The notes beneath the pieces were generated by a model that worked only from the letters and a program-made list of their open reading frames with translations, searched no databases and had not been told where the DNA came from. Below, piece by piece: positions 28,001 to 36,345 of a DNA stretch of 64,000 nucleotides (the stretch's first letter is position 1; every line of letters starts with the position of its first letter). Position numbers and translations under genes: made by a program. The DNA is taken from positions 2,542,001-2,606,000 of the forward strand of contig NZ_CP040077.1 of assembly GCF_005280735.1 (NCBI RefSeq). Direction: 5' to 3'. Source of the DNA: Trinickia violacea. Its GTDB lineage: Bacteria; Pseudomonadota; Gammaproteobacteria; Burkholderiales; Burkholderiaceae.

Positions 28001-29581
28001 TCAACGTTGCATTGAGAGCGCGTTCGCCGCCGTCTCGCGAATCTTGAACTCCCGGACTGCCCGCGCGAGGCTCGCGGCCTGATCGTGCATGCTGTGGGCC
28101 GCCGCCGATACCTGCTCGACCAAGGCCGCGTTCTGCTGCGTCACGGTATCCATCTGCGCGACCGCCTGGTTGACCTGCTCGATGCCCGTGCTCTGCTCGG
28201 CCGACGCCGCCGAGATCTCCGCCATGATGCCGGACACCTGCTTGACCGATTGTACGATCGCTTCCATCGTCCTGCCCGCTTCGCCGACGAGCGTCGCGCC
28301 GCCCTGCACCTTGCTCGCCGAATCGCCGATCAAAGCCTTGATTTCCTTCGCCGCCGCTGCGCTGCGCTGCGCCAGCGTGCGGACTTCGCCCGCCACCACC
28401 GCGAAGCCGCGCCCCTGTTCGCCCGCGCGCGCCGCCTCGACGGCCGCGTTGAGCGCGAGAATATTCGTCTGGAAGGCGATGCCGTCGATGACACCGATGA
28501 TGTCCGAGATCTTGTCCGAGCTCGCCGAAATCTCCTCCATCGTGCTCACGACGCGACTCACCACGTCCCCGCCGCGCGCGGCGATGTCGGATGCCTTGGC
28601 CGCGAGCGCGGTGGCCTGCGTCGCACTCTCCGCGTTGTTCCGCACGGCGCCCGTCAGTTCCTCCATGCTGGCCGCCGTCTCCTGCAGCGACGCCGCCTGC
28701 TCTTCGGTGCGCGACGACAAGTCGAGATTGCCCGCCGCGATCTGCTGCGCCGCGGACGTGATCGACTCCGTGCTCGCGCGAATCTCGCCGATCACGGACG
28801 ACAGATTCGTTTGCATGCTGGCGATCGCATGCAACAGGCTGTCGTCGTCTCCTGGCTGCAATTGCACCGCCGCTTGCAGATCGCGGCTCGCAATCCGGGT
28901 CGCGATCTGCGCGGCATAAGCCGGCTCGCCGCCGAGGCTTCGCTTGATGTTGCGCATGATCAGCAGCATCGCGATCGTCACCGCCGCGCCGATCGCGGCC
29001 AGCACGGCCAGATTGATCAGCAGGTTCCGGTAAAAGGCTTGATTGATGTCCTGCATGAAGACGCCGGTGGCGATGGTCCAGTCCCACGGCTCGAAGTATT
29101 TGACGAACGTCACCTTGGGCGCGCGCGTGTTGGTGCCGACGAGGATGCCCTCATAGTCCACGTAGCCCTCGCCTTCACCACGCGCGGTCTTCACCATGTC
29201 GACGAACAGCAGCTTGCCGTTCGTGTCGCGCACGCTGCTCACGTCCTTGTTGCGCAGGCTCGCGTTGGTCGCGTGCATCACGACGACGGGACGCGAATCG
29301 AGAATGAACAGATAGCCGTCGGTGCCGTAGCGCATCGTCGACAGACGCTGCTTGGCCTCCTGCTGCGCGGCATCCGTCGACAGCTTGCCGGCCGCCGCTT
29401 GCGCCGCGTAGTCCTTGACGATGTCGTCGGCCGTATCGACGATGTTCTTGATGTCGGCGCGGCGGTCGCGAATCATCGTGCCGCGCTCCTGCAGCGCACC
29501 CCAGCCCCCGAGAAGCAACAACCCCAGCCACATGAGCGTAAGCGCGGACCAGAGCTTGGCATTCAGACTGATACGTTTCAT
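28001..29581 (-). CDS. methyl-accepting chemotaxis protein, single-Cache type
   Basis: A 526-aa inner-membrane chemoreceptor. A first transmembrane helix lies at about residues 9-28. A periplasmic single Cache domain follows (GTDGYLFILDSRPVVVMHA; FVKYFEPWDWTIATGVFM), then a second helix near 185-208, a short linker and the cytoplasmic signalling hairpin with the conserved tip IDGIAFQTNILALNAAVEAA. The ligand is unknown; small carboxylates are common for this Cache type. The start at 29581 is the first ATG; a TTG 12 bp upstream is possible. It lies next to benzoate and dicarboxylate genes. Confidence 0.92.
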   Translation of the reverse strand: MKRISLNAKLWSALTLMWLGLLLLGGWGALQERGTMIRDRRADIKNIVDTADDIVKDYAAQAAAGKLSTDAAQQEAKQRLSTMRYGTDGYLFILDSRPVVVMHATNASLRNKDVSSVRDTNGKLLFVDMVKTARGEGEGYVDYEGILVGTNTRAPKVTFVKYFEPWDWTIATGVFMQDINQAFYRNLLINLAVLAAIGAAVTIAMLLIMRNIKRSLGGEPAYAAQIATRIASRDLQAAVQLQPGDDDSLLHAIASMQTNLSSVIGEIRASTESITSAAQQIAAGNLDLSSRTEEQAASLQETAASMEELTGAVRNNAESATQATALAAKASDIAARGGDVVSRVVSTMEEISASSDKISDIIGVIDGIAFQTNILALNAAVEAARAGEQGRGFAVVAGEVRTLAQRSAAAAKEIKALIGDSASKVQGGATLVGEAGRTMEAIVQSVKQVSGIMAEISAASAEQSTGIEQVNQAVAQMDTVTQQNAALVEQVSAAAHSMHDQAASLARAVREFKIRETAANALSMQR

Positions 29582-29709
29582 CAGGAATCTCAACTAAGGA
29601 GTTCGATTTTTTATACGCACAGCAACAGCATCATTAACGGCAGCATCGCGGAAACATTGAGCATTGCCTGCTCCGCCTTACCCGCTCGACTTGCACCGTA
29701 AGCTCGGCG

Positions 29710-30284
29710 TTAGTTCGAGCTCTCGCTTACAGGCCCCACGCGGACGACGCTGTCGGCATCGGACGCCGCCGACTCGCCGGCTTCGTCTCCATGATCGAGA
29801 GCGCAATGCCGAACAGCACCGAAAACAGCAGCACTTGCAGCAGGTTCCCGCTTGCGAACGCGCCGATCACCGAGTTCGGCACGATCTCTTCGAGCAAGCC
29901 GGTCGACGCCCCGGCATGAGCCTCGGCGACGTAGCGGCTCACGGCGTGCGCGTCGAGCGCTTTCGGGTCGATGTTCATGCCCGCGCCCGGATGCGCGACG
30001 TTCGCAACGACCAGCCCGAGCACGAGTGCGACCGTCGTGACGGCCTCGAAATACAGGATCGTCCTCAAGCCCACGCGGCCGACATGCTTGAGGCTCTCCA
30101 TCCGCGCGATACCCACGGTCACGGTGCAGAAGACCACGAGCGTGATGACCATCTTGATGAGCCGGATGAAGGTGTCGCCCAACGGCTTCATTTGAATGCC
30201 GAAGTCAGGCGCGAAGAAGCCGACGAGAATGCCGGCGGCCAGTCCGATCAGGACTTGCACGTAAAGATGTTTGAGCAGGCGCAA
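29710..30284 (-). pseudogene. dctA: dctA C4-dicarboxylate transporter, internally deleted
   Basis: The first about 162 codons match the N-terminal part of the DctA symporter (KHLYVQVLIGLAAGILVG; IKMVITLVVFCTVTVGIA; NLLQVLLFSVLFGIAL). The normal protein is about 430 residues, but here similarity stops abruptly near 29795 and the frame ends at 29727 after a short unrelated tail. In another frame, codons up to a TAA at 29710 look like a normal acidic DctA C-terminal tail (GDEAGESAASDAD). This fits an internal deletion of about 800 bp with loss of frame. The helices forming the substrate and sodium sites are gone, so it cannot transport. The start is TTG at 30284 with a GAGGAG site. Confidence 0.82.
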
Positions 30285-30411
30285 GGTCGTGTCTCCTCAA
30301 CTCGCTGCTGCACAGTGGGTAGCGCCGAATGGCGCGGAGCGCGGCGAGCTCGTCTTGCCCCCGCCGCACTCCGCGCCTTTATTCAGGGGCTGTCGCCCCC
30401 TTCGGTATCGC

Positions 30412-31587
30412 TCACGCGCTTTCGAACAACCGCGTCAGTACGAACTCGCGATGACCCAGCGCTTCAGCAGCCGTCCAGCGGCCGCTGATCGTCGCAAGCA
30501 TCGCTTCGAGCAGCTTGTCGCCGGCCTGATCGAGGTTTTGTTCGCGCTGCAGAAGACCGGAGACGTCGACGTCGATATGCTCCGACATCGTGCGCACCGT
30601 GCGCGGGTTCGCGCAGATCTTGATGACGGGCACGATCGGATTGCCGATCACGTTCCCCTGCCCGGTCGGGAAGAAATGCACGGCGAAGCCTGAAGCCGCG
30701 CACAGCGTGACCATCTCGGCGGCAGCCGACGACGAATCCATGAACCAGAGCCCCGGTCCGGCCGGCACTTCGGCCTTGTCGAGCACGCCGTCGATCACGC
30801 ACTTCTTGCCGATCTTCTGGATGTTGCCGAGCGCCTTCTCTTCGATTGTGGTCAGGCCGCCCGCGATGTTGCCCTTCGTCGGTTGGGATTCCGAAAGGTC
30901 GTCGGTCTTCCAGCGATTGATCATGTCCTGGTAGCGATCGAACATGAACTGGAAGCGCTCGCGCACCTGATCGTTCGCGCAGCGTGCGGCCACGATCTGC
31001 TCGCCGCCCGTCAGCTCCGACGTTTCGCCGAAGACGAGCGTGGTGCCGAGGCCGTAAAGCTTGTCGAACGCGTTGCCGACCGTTGGATTTGCGCCGCAGC
31101 CCGAGGTCGTGTCCGATTCGCCGCATTTCGTCGACACCCACAGATCGGCAATCGGGCACGTCTCGCGCTCGAGCGAGGTGGCGTACTGCACCATGTCCTT
31201 GGCCGCTTTCGACGCGCGCATGATCGTGTCGTGATCGCCGTGCAGCTCGATGCCGAAGCCCATGACCGGCTTGCCGGACTTCGCGATGCCGTCGACCACG
31301 CGCTGGGTCCAGCCGTCCTCGATGCCGATCACCACCACGGCGGCGACATTCGGATTGCACCCCGCGCCGATCAGCGTACGGAAATGCAGGTCGAGATCGG
31401 CGCCGAACTGCAGGCGCCCGTAAGGATGGGGCAACGCCATCGTGCCCTTGATGTTGTTTTCGACGGCTTGCGCGGCTGCGTTCGACAAATCGTCGACCGG
31501 CAGGATGACCACATGATTGCGCACGCCGACGCGCCCATTGGCCCGGCGATAACCGCGAAAAGTCGTGTTGGAATCGATCACGCTCAT
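30412..31587 (-). CDS. suyB: UxaA-family lyase, probable (2R)-sulfolactate sulfo-lyase large subunit
   Basis: A 391-aa large subunit of the UxaA/altronate dehydratase family. The whole protein follows the pattern I know for SuyB (GYRRANGRVGVRNHVVILPVDD; STKCGESDTTSG; FPTGQGNVIGNP; HIDVDVSGLL), which cleaves (R)-sulfolactate to pyruvate and sulfite. It is 57 bp downstream of the small subunit. Related enzymes dehydrate altronate or galactarate, so substrate assignment is moderate. The rest of the window is rich in sulfonate genes, which supports the sulfonate reading. Confidence 0.68.
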   Translation of the reverse strand: MSVIDSNTTFRGYRRANGRVGVRNHVVILPVDDLSNAAAQAVENNIKGTMALPHPYGRLQFGADLDLHFRTLIGAGCNPNVAAVVVIGIEDGWTQRVVDGIAKSGKPVMGFGIELHGDHDTIMRASKAAKDMVQYATSLERETCPIADLWVSTKCGESDTTSGCGANPTVGNAFDKLYGLGTTLVFGETSELTGGEQIVAARCANDQVRERFQFMFDRYQDMINRWKTDDLSESQPTKGNIAGGLTTIEEKALGNIQKIGKKCVIDGVLDKAEVPAGPGLWFMDSSSAAAEMVTLCAASGFAVHFFPTGQGNVIGNPIVPVIKICANPRTVRTMSEHIDVDVSGLLQREQNLDQAGDKLLEAMLATISGRWTAAEALGHREFVLTRLFESA

Positions 31588-31644
31588 GGTGCCTCGCTGT
31601 TCTGGCTTGACTGAAAGGAAGGGTTGCCGCAGAGGATGCGGCGC

Positions 31645-31926
31645 TTACCAGCGCTTCGTCTTGATGTTGTGCACGTGAGCGTGCTCGCCGGCGGCGATCG
31701 GGGCAACGACGCGGCCGATATCGACGCCGTACTTGTAGACGGTATCGCCGACGTTCATGTCCTTGAGCGCGACCTTGTGGCCGATCGGGATGTCCTGCTT
31801 GGCGACGACGGTGATGACCTCGTCGTCGTCCATGATCCACGCGCTCAACCGCTCGCCTGCCTTGATGCCCTCCACGACCGCCACGCCGACGGTGTCCTTC
31901 GACTCGTGCAACACGATATGGATCAT
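31645..31926 (-). CDS. suyA: SAF-domain small subunit of UxaA-type lyase, probable sulfolactate sulfo-lyase small subunit
   Basis: A 93-aa SAF-domain protein, separate from its large subunit as in SuyAB. The C-terminus HVHNIKTKRW is the family hallmark. The start at 31926 has an AGGAG ribosome site. It is transcribed divergently from the GntR/UTRA regulator, with a 221-bp region between. Together with the 391-aa protein it would form the iron-dependent lyase. Confidence 0.72.
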   Translation of the reverse strand: MIHIVLHESKDTVGVAVVEGIKAGERLSAWIMDDDEVITVVAKQDIPIGHKVALKDMNVGDTVYKYGVDIGRVVAPIAAGEHAHVHNIKTKRW

Positions 31927-31961
31927 CTTTCGCTCCTGGGGTGAGGTTGAGCCTGCATCTT

Positions 31962-31996
31962 CGTCAACTATATCATCTATATGTGTAACGTCAACC
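31962..31996. promoter_or_regulatory. candidate operator between suyA-like gene and GntR gene
   Basis: An AT-rich block with a direct repeat CTATAT-CAT-CTATAT (31968-31982), flanked by two copies of GTCAAC at 31963-31968 and 31990-31995. It lies 36-70 bp before the suyA-like start and should overlap its promoter. A site for the adjacent GntR/UTRA regulator is inferred. Confidence 0.5.
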
Positions 31997-32064
31997 ACGC
32001 AAGGTAGAATCCCAACGACAAGCCGGCCGCCGAGGGCCGGAATCCAATAATCAAGGGAGGTGTT

Positions 32065-32151
32065 ATGAACTGCCCCCACGTTCACTATCGTTCACTGCCC
32101 CCCGAGGGGGCGATTGCCTCCCTTGGGGCGGCCCGGCGGGAGGCAATATGA
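32065..32151 (+). CDS. 28-aa leader ORF coupled to the GntR gene
   Basis: An ATG at 32065 with a strong AAGGGAGGTG ribosome site opens a 28-codon frame (starts MNCPHVHYRSLPPEG, ends ARREAI). Its TGA at 32149-32151 overlaps the GntR ATG at 32148 as ATGA. The 3' half of the leader contains a hairpin hiding the GntR ribosome site, so ribosomes translating the leader would open it. A translated leader is inferred from these features; the peptide itself has no known function. Confidence 0.6.
   Translation: MNCPHVHYRSLPPEGAIASLGAARREAI
32113..32147 (+). promoter_or_regulatory. hairpin sequestering the GntR ribosome-binding site
   Basis: ATTGCCTCCC (32113-32122) is perfectly complementary to GGGAGGCAAT (32138-32147), with a 15-nt GC-rich loop. 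The 3' arm contains the GGAGG ribosome site and directly abuts the ATG at 32148. Confidence 0.7.
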
Positions 32152-32906
32152 ACGCGCGTACGTTGGGTGTCTCCGCCGTGGGCGGAACGCGCTACAAGGA
32201 AGTGAAGAACGCGCTGCTGGCGGCGCTCGCCGCGCAGGAGTGGAAAGGCGGGGAAGCGATTCCGTCGGAAAAGCGTCTGTCAGAACGCTTCGGCGTATCG
32301 ATCGGCACGCTGCGCAAGGCCATCGACGAACTCGTCGCCGACAACATCCTGATCCGCCACCAAGGGCTCGGGACGTTCGTGGCCCAGCACCAGCGCGACC
32401 AGCACTACTTCCGGTTCTTCCGGATCACTCGGCAGGACGGCGACAAAACCTACCCCACCGTCGAACTCGTCGCGTTCAAGAAGGCGAAGGCAACGCGCGA
32501 GGTGGCCGAGTTGCTCGACATCGAACCGGGCGCACGCGTGTTGACGTTTACCAATCGGCTCGCGCTGCACGGCGAGGCCATCATCGTCGACACCATCACC
32601 GTCGCCGAATCCCGCTTTCCGGGATTGACCGAGGCCGCGCTGCGCGGGCGTTCGAGCACGCTCTACAACTTCTATCAGGAAGCGTACGGCATCAACGTGG
32701 TCGGCACCAGCGAGCGCGTGCGCGCCGCGAGCGCCAACGCATTCGAAAGCGAGCTGCTCGGTCTCGCGCAAGGCGACCCGCTGCTCGAGGTGCGGCGCGT
32801 CGCTTACTCGTATCACCAGTTGCCGGTCGAAGTGCGCATCTCGCACGTGAACACCGAGCGCTATGAATACGTGGTCGGGATGACGTCGCGTGACGAGTCC
32901 GCCTGA
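32148..32906 (+). CDS. GntR-family (HutC/UTRA) transcriptional regulator
   Basis: A 252-aa regulator with an N-terminal winged helix (residues 15-85; PSEKRLSERFGVSIGTLRKAIDELVADNILIRHQ) and a C-terminal UTRA ligand-binding domain. It is divergent from the suyAB-like genes, which it probably controls. Its own expression is likely tuned by the 28-codon leader and hairpin described above. It ends 30 bp before the convergent DUF2894 gene. Confidence 0.88.
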   Translation: MNARTLGVSAVGGTRYKEVKNALLAALAAQEWKGGEAIPSEKRLSERFGVSIGTLRKAIDELVADNILIRHQGLGTFVAQHQRDQHYFRFFRITRQDGDKTYPTVELVAFKKAKATREVAELLDIEPGARVLTFTNRLALHGEAIIVDTITVAESRFPGLTEAALRGRSSTLYNFYQEAYGINVVGTSERVRAASANAFESELLGLAQGDPLLEVRRVAYSYHQLPVEVRISHVNTERYEYVVGMTSRDESA

Positions 32907-32936
32907 TGGCGTATCGGCACTTGGATTGAAAAGGTA

Positions 32937-33614
32937 TTAGCGCGGCTTGCTGCGCGCACTCTTCTTGGCGCTTGCTGCGCGAGGCGCCTCTTTAGCCGGC
33001 GGAGCAGCGACAGCGGTCATCTGCTCCAGCCATGACAAGGCGTCCGCGTACGCAAGGAACTGCCGCAAATAGCCCGGGGACAACTCGCGCATCAGCGAGA
33101 GCGACCGGTGCACGAGGCTGCTCGAATTGAGCGGACCGGCGTTCTTGGGCACTTGGTACTCCGATTGCCGCAACTGCCGATCGGTGCTGACTTTGGACCA
33201 GATCTCGCGGAACTCGTCGAGCATCGCCAATTCCGGATAGGAGCGCGGCGTGGGCCCTGCATTGTTGCCCGCGGATAACCCGCCTTCTTCCGATGCGCGG
33301 CTGGCCGCGATGGACTCGACCAGGTCTTTCAGACCCTTCCCCGTCCCAAGCGCCGTTTCACGCGACGATGCCGCGTTGAGACCGTCGCCTGCGTTGGACG
33401 CGGCGCACTCGAGATCGCCCGCATAGGCATCGAGCAGCGCGGACAGCTTCTCGTCCAACATGCGCCGCGCCGCGCCGCTATGCGCGGCCGAGCGCCGCTC
33501 CAACGCATCGATGAAACGAAAGCGCACGGGGTCCAGGCGATCGGCACCGCGCTCGCGCCACGCGTCGAGCGTCGCCCGGGCGGATGCGCCGCCGTTATTC
33601 ACCGTGTCCGCCAT
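32937..33614 (-). CDS. DUF2894-domain protein of the motor-like operon
   Basis: A 225-aa soluble, helix-rich protein with a variable, Ala/Ser-rich middle and a conserved C-terminal block (YQVPKNAGPLNSSSLVHRS; YLRQFLAYADALSWLEQM), followed by a basic Lys/Arg/Ala tail. There is no signal peptide or membrane segment, so it is probably cytoplasmic. The start at 33614 lies inside the OmpA gene (20-bp overlap), which implies translational coupling. The function is unknown. It is the last gene of the DUF3348-DUF802-OmpA-DUF2894 set and may connect the membrane complex to cytoplasmic partners or DNA. Confidence 0.82.
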   Translation of the reverse strand: MADTVNNGGASARATLDAWRERGADRLDPVRFRFIDALERRSAAHSGAARRMLDEKLSALLDAYAGDLECAASNAGDGLNAASSRETALGTGKGLKDLVESIAASRASEEGGLSAGNNAGPTPRSYPELAMLDEFREIWSKVSTDRQLRQSEYQVPKNAGPLNSSSLVHRSLSLMRELSPGYLRQFLAYADALSWLEQMTAVAAPPAKEAPRAASAKKSARSKPR

Positions 33615-34242
33615 TGGATGCGGTCGGCCTCGGGACCGGCGCGATTTCCACGCGCCGGTTCTTCGCCCGCCCCGACTCGTCGGCATTCGAGCTGACGGGC
33701 TGCTCGGAGCCGAACGCCGCCGCAAAGACCGACGAGGCCGGCACGCCTTCGTCGATGAACGCGCGCGTCACCGTCAACGCACGCTGGGCCGACAGCTCCC
33801 AGTTGTCGGCGAAGCGGCGATTGCCCGAGCGCACCTGCTGGTCGTCGGCAAAGCCGCTCACCATCAGAATTTCGTCGCGGGACTTGAGGTAGGCCGACAG
33901 CGGCCCGGCCAGGCTCTTCAACAGCTCGCGGCCTGCGGGCTGCAATTGATCCGAGTTCAGCGCGAACAGCACGCTGCCGCTGATGCCGATGCGCCCATTG
34001 ACGAGCGTGATCCGCCCTGCCGCGAGCGGGCCCGCCAGCGCCTGTTCGAGCGTCTTGCGGCGCTGCGTTTCCAGTTGCCGTTCCTTGACCTCTTTCTCGA
34101 GATTGGCCGAGAGCTGAAGCTGGATGCCGATCACGCAGACGAGGATCAGCACGAAGGCGCCCAACAACGCCGACATCAAGTCGCCGAACGCGGCCCAGAT
34201 CGGCGCGGCCGGTTCCACCCCGCCGTCGATGTCTTCCATCAT
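33595..34242 (-). CDS. OmpA/MotB-like peptidoglycan-binding protein (ZorB-like stator subunit)
   Basis: A 215-aa single-pass inner-membrane protein. The N-terminal helix (about residues 17-41) starts FGDLMSALLGAFVLI with Asp21 at the position of the proton-carrying Asp of MotB/ZorB. A short coiled segment follows (residues 45-70). The C-terminus is an OmpA-type peptidoglycan-binding domain (GFADDQ at 130-135; NWELSAQRALTVTRAF at 147-162; GRAKNRRVEI at 191-200). Its ATG overlaps the stop of the MotA-like gene (ATGA). Pairing with that protein as an ion-driven stator is inferred from this combination. Confidence 0.88.
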   Translation of the reverse strand: MMEDIDGGVEPAAPIWAAFGDLMSALLGAFVLILVCVIGIQLQLSANLEKEVKERQLETQRRKTLEQALAGPLAAGRITLVNGRIGISGSVLFALNSDQLQPAGRELLKSLAGPLSAYLKSRDEILMVSGFADDQQVRSGNRRFADNWELSAQRALTVTRAFIDEGVPASSVFAAAFGSEQPVSSNADESGRAKNRRVEIAPVPRPTASNGGHGE

Positions 34243-36335
34243 GCCGGCTCCGCTCCGGCAGCGGCCTCTCGACTGGCAAGCTGCTGCAAGTCTTCGATGA
34301 TCTGCTTCTGCGACAGCAGGCTCAGGTCGATGACTTCCCGCGCCTGCGCCACGTAATAAGCCAGCTGTTCGTCGCTGCGCGCGAGCGACTTGTCGAGCGC
34401 GGCTTCGATCCGCTGCAGGTGGGCCACGAGCTTGTCGTTCGACTCGCCGAACATCTGCACGGCCGCGCCGAACGCCTCGCCCAGGCTCGCCACTTCGACG
34501 GCGCCGCCGGTGACCTGCGCCGCCACCTCGGAGAGATGGCGCGTTTCGGCTTCGACCTGGTCGGTGAACCGGCTACCGACACGGTCCAGCAGATCCGCCG
34601 ACGTGGCGACCAGCGCGTCGACCGCCGAGCGCTGCTCGGTCGACGCATGGTTCACGGCATCGAGCAGCGTCTCCAGCGTGTCGAGCAGGCGGGCGCGCTC
34701 CGCGAGCATCGCCGTGTCGCGCGCCATGCTGTCGGCGAGCTTCTGGCGCAGTTCGGCGACGACTTCGGCCGCGGCCCTCGGCGCTTCCGAGGCGGCCTCC
34801 ACGAGCCGCGAGATCTCGGCGATCGTGCCGCTCGCGTGCGCCTGTGTCTGCCCGGTGATGTCGCGCGCCGTGCGCGCGAGCGTCTCGCAGATGTCCTGTT
34901 GCTGGCTCGCGGTGCGCGCGCTCGTTTGCGCCCACTCCTCGCGCAAACCGGCGGCCATCGTGGCGAGCGACTCGGTCCAGGCCGCGAGGCGCTCCTGATC
35001 ACGCGACGCCAGTTGGGTCTGCAAGTCGGCATGCGACTGGTTCATGGCGCCAAGCAACGACGCCGAGTGCTGCTCGAACACCCCTGCGGCCGCAGTCAGC
35101 GCGTGCTGGTTGTGCTCCGCCATGGCCCCGCTGACGCGCTCTTGCCGCGACAGCGCCTCGTTCCATGCCTCCGACACATGACCGGCGGTCGCGTCCAGGC
35201 GCGCGGAAACGCCATCCAGCAGGCTCGCCGAGCGATGCTCGAAGGTTTCGGCGAAGCGCTCGAGCGACGCGCGCAGCTGCTCGGCAAGCGCTTCGCTCGA
35301 GCGCTGGTGCCCGGCCAGCGCCTGGTTCCAGATATCCGCGACGTTAGCGGCTGCCGTCTCGAAACCGGTCGACAGCCCGTGCAGCTGCCGCTCGACGGCG
35401 TGCGTCACCGTGTCGTGCAGCGTGGCGGTCTCGCGCTTGAGACCGTCCATCGTCGCCGCCACGACGGGCTGGAGCGCCGCGCTTGCCGCGCGGGCGCCGT
35501 CGGCAACGCTCTCCTTGAGCGATTGCCCCACGGACGAAGCAAGACGCGTATAGGCGGCCTGTGCGTTGTCGAGGAAAACTTGCTGGCTTGCGATCTGCCG
35601 TTCGCTCAACGCGAGGCTCTGCTGCTCGATCGCCGACATCATCGTCTGCAAACGATCGACCAGCGCAGGCATCGCCTCGGCCTGCCGCTGCAGCAGCTTG
35701 AACGACGCCTCGCGCTGATGGGCGTGCGAATAGACGCGCAACGTGGTCGCGATCTTCACGTCGAGCTGCTGCGCCGCCTCGATCCGCTCACGGCGGCACA
35801 GCGCGGACAGCAGCCCCAGCATCGCGGACGTGGCGACACCCGCAATCGACGTGCCGAAGGCAAAGCCGAGCCCCTTCACGGGCGCGGCGAGCGACGCGCG
35901 AATCGCGTCGAGATCCGTCGCGCTTTCGAGCGCGGCCCCGGTGCCGCGCAAGGTCGCCACCATGCCGAGCAGCGTGCCCAGCATGCCGAGCAGCACGAGC
36001 AAGCCGACCAGATACGGCGTCAGCGCCGGGCCGGGCAAGGCGGCACGCTCGCCGTCGATACGCACTCGCACCGCGCTGCGCAGGCTGGGATGCAACGCGT
36101 CGAGCCAGGCGCCGAGCCGCGGCGGCGGCTCCGACAGACCGGCGACGGCACGCGCGAGCGTCGACGTCGCCTGCTGATAGCGCCGCAATTCGAAGGCGCC
36201 CGCCAGGTAGCACGCGCCGATCAACAGCGTGACGGCGAGCGCGAGCGGGTTCGATCCGATATAGCCGGCGCCGATCCAGCACACCGCGAAAAGACCTGCA
36301 AAGAAAACAACGAGATCGATACGAAATTTGGACAT
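34239..36335 (-). CDS. DUF802 protein: MotA/ExbB/ZorA-like membrane core with long coiled tail
   Basis: A 698-aa protein. Hydrophobic helices lie at about residues 9-27, 31-48, 105-130 and 155-180. The last two carry GMLGTLLGM (Thr121) and GFAFGTSIAG (Thr162, Ser163), the polar residues that line the ion path in the MotA/TolQ/ExbB/ZorA fold. Residues 181-698 form a long Ala/Gln/Glu-rich helical tail that would extend into the cytoplasm, as in ZorA. The start at 36335 lies 10 bp after the DUF3348 stop. It is followed by the OmpA/MotB-like gene with a 4-bp overlap. A proton-driven motor role is inferred; no known pathway is assigned. Confidence 0.87.
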   Translation of the reverse strand: MSKFRIDLVVFFAGLFAVCWIGAGYIGSNPLALAVTLLIGACYLAGAFELRRYQQATSTLARAVAGLSEPPPRLGAWLDALHPSLRSAVRVRIDGERAALPGPALTPYLVGLLVLLGMLGTLLGMVATLRGTGAALESATDLDAIRASLAAPVKGLGFAFGTSIAGVATSAMLGLLSALCRRERIEAAQQLDVKIATTLRVYSHAHQREASFKLLQRQAEAMPALVDRLQTMMSAIEQQSLALSERQIASQQVFLDNAQAAYTRLASSVGQSLKESVADGARAASAALQPVVAATMDGLKRETATLHDTVTHAVERQLHGLSTGFETAAANVADIWNQALAGHQRSSEALAEQLRASLERFAETFEHRSASLLDGVSARLDATAGHVSEAWNEALSRQERVSGAMAEHNQHALTAAAGVFEQHSASLLGAMNQSHADLQTQLASRDQERLAAWTESLATMAAGLREEWAQTSARTASQQQDICETLARTARDITGQTQAHASGTIAEISRLVEAASEAPRAAAEVVAELRQKLADSMARDTAMLAERARLLDTLETLLDAVNHASTEQRSAVDALVATSADLLDRVGSRFTDQVEAETRHLSEVAAQVTGGAVEVASLGEAFGAAVQMFGESNDKLVAHLQRIEAALDKSLARSDEQLAYYVAQAREVIDLSLLSQKQIIEDLQQLASREAAAGAEPA

Positions 36336-36345
36336 AGCGTCTTGG

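Noticed and set aside
30310..30390. A stem (GGCGCGGAG / CTCCGCGCC followed by TTTATT) resembling a plus-strand terminator.
   Set aside because: No plus-strand gene precedes it; it lies between two minus-strand genes. It may be chance or act on antisense transcription.
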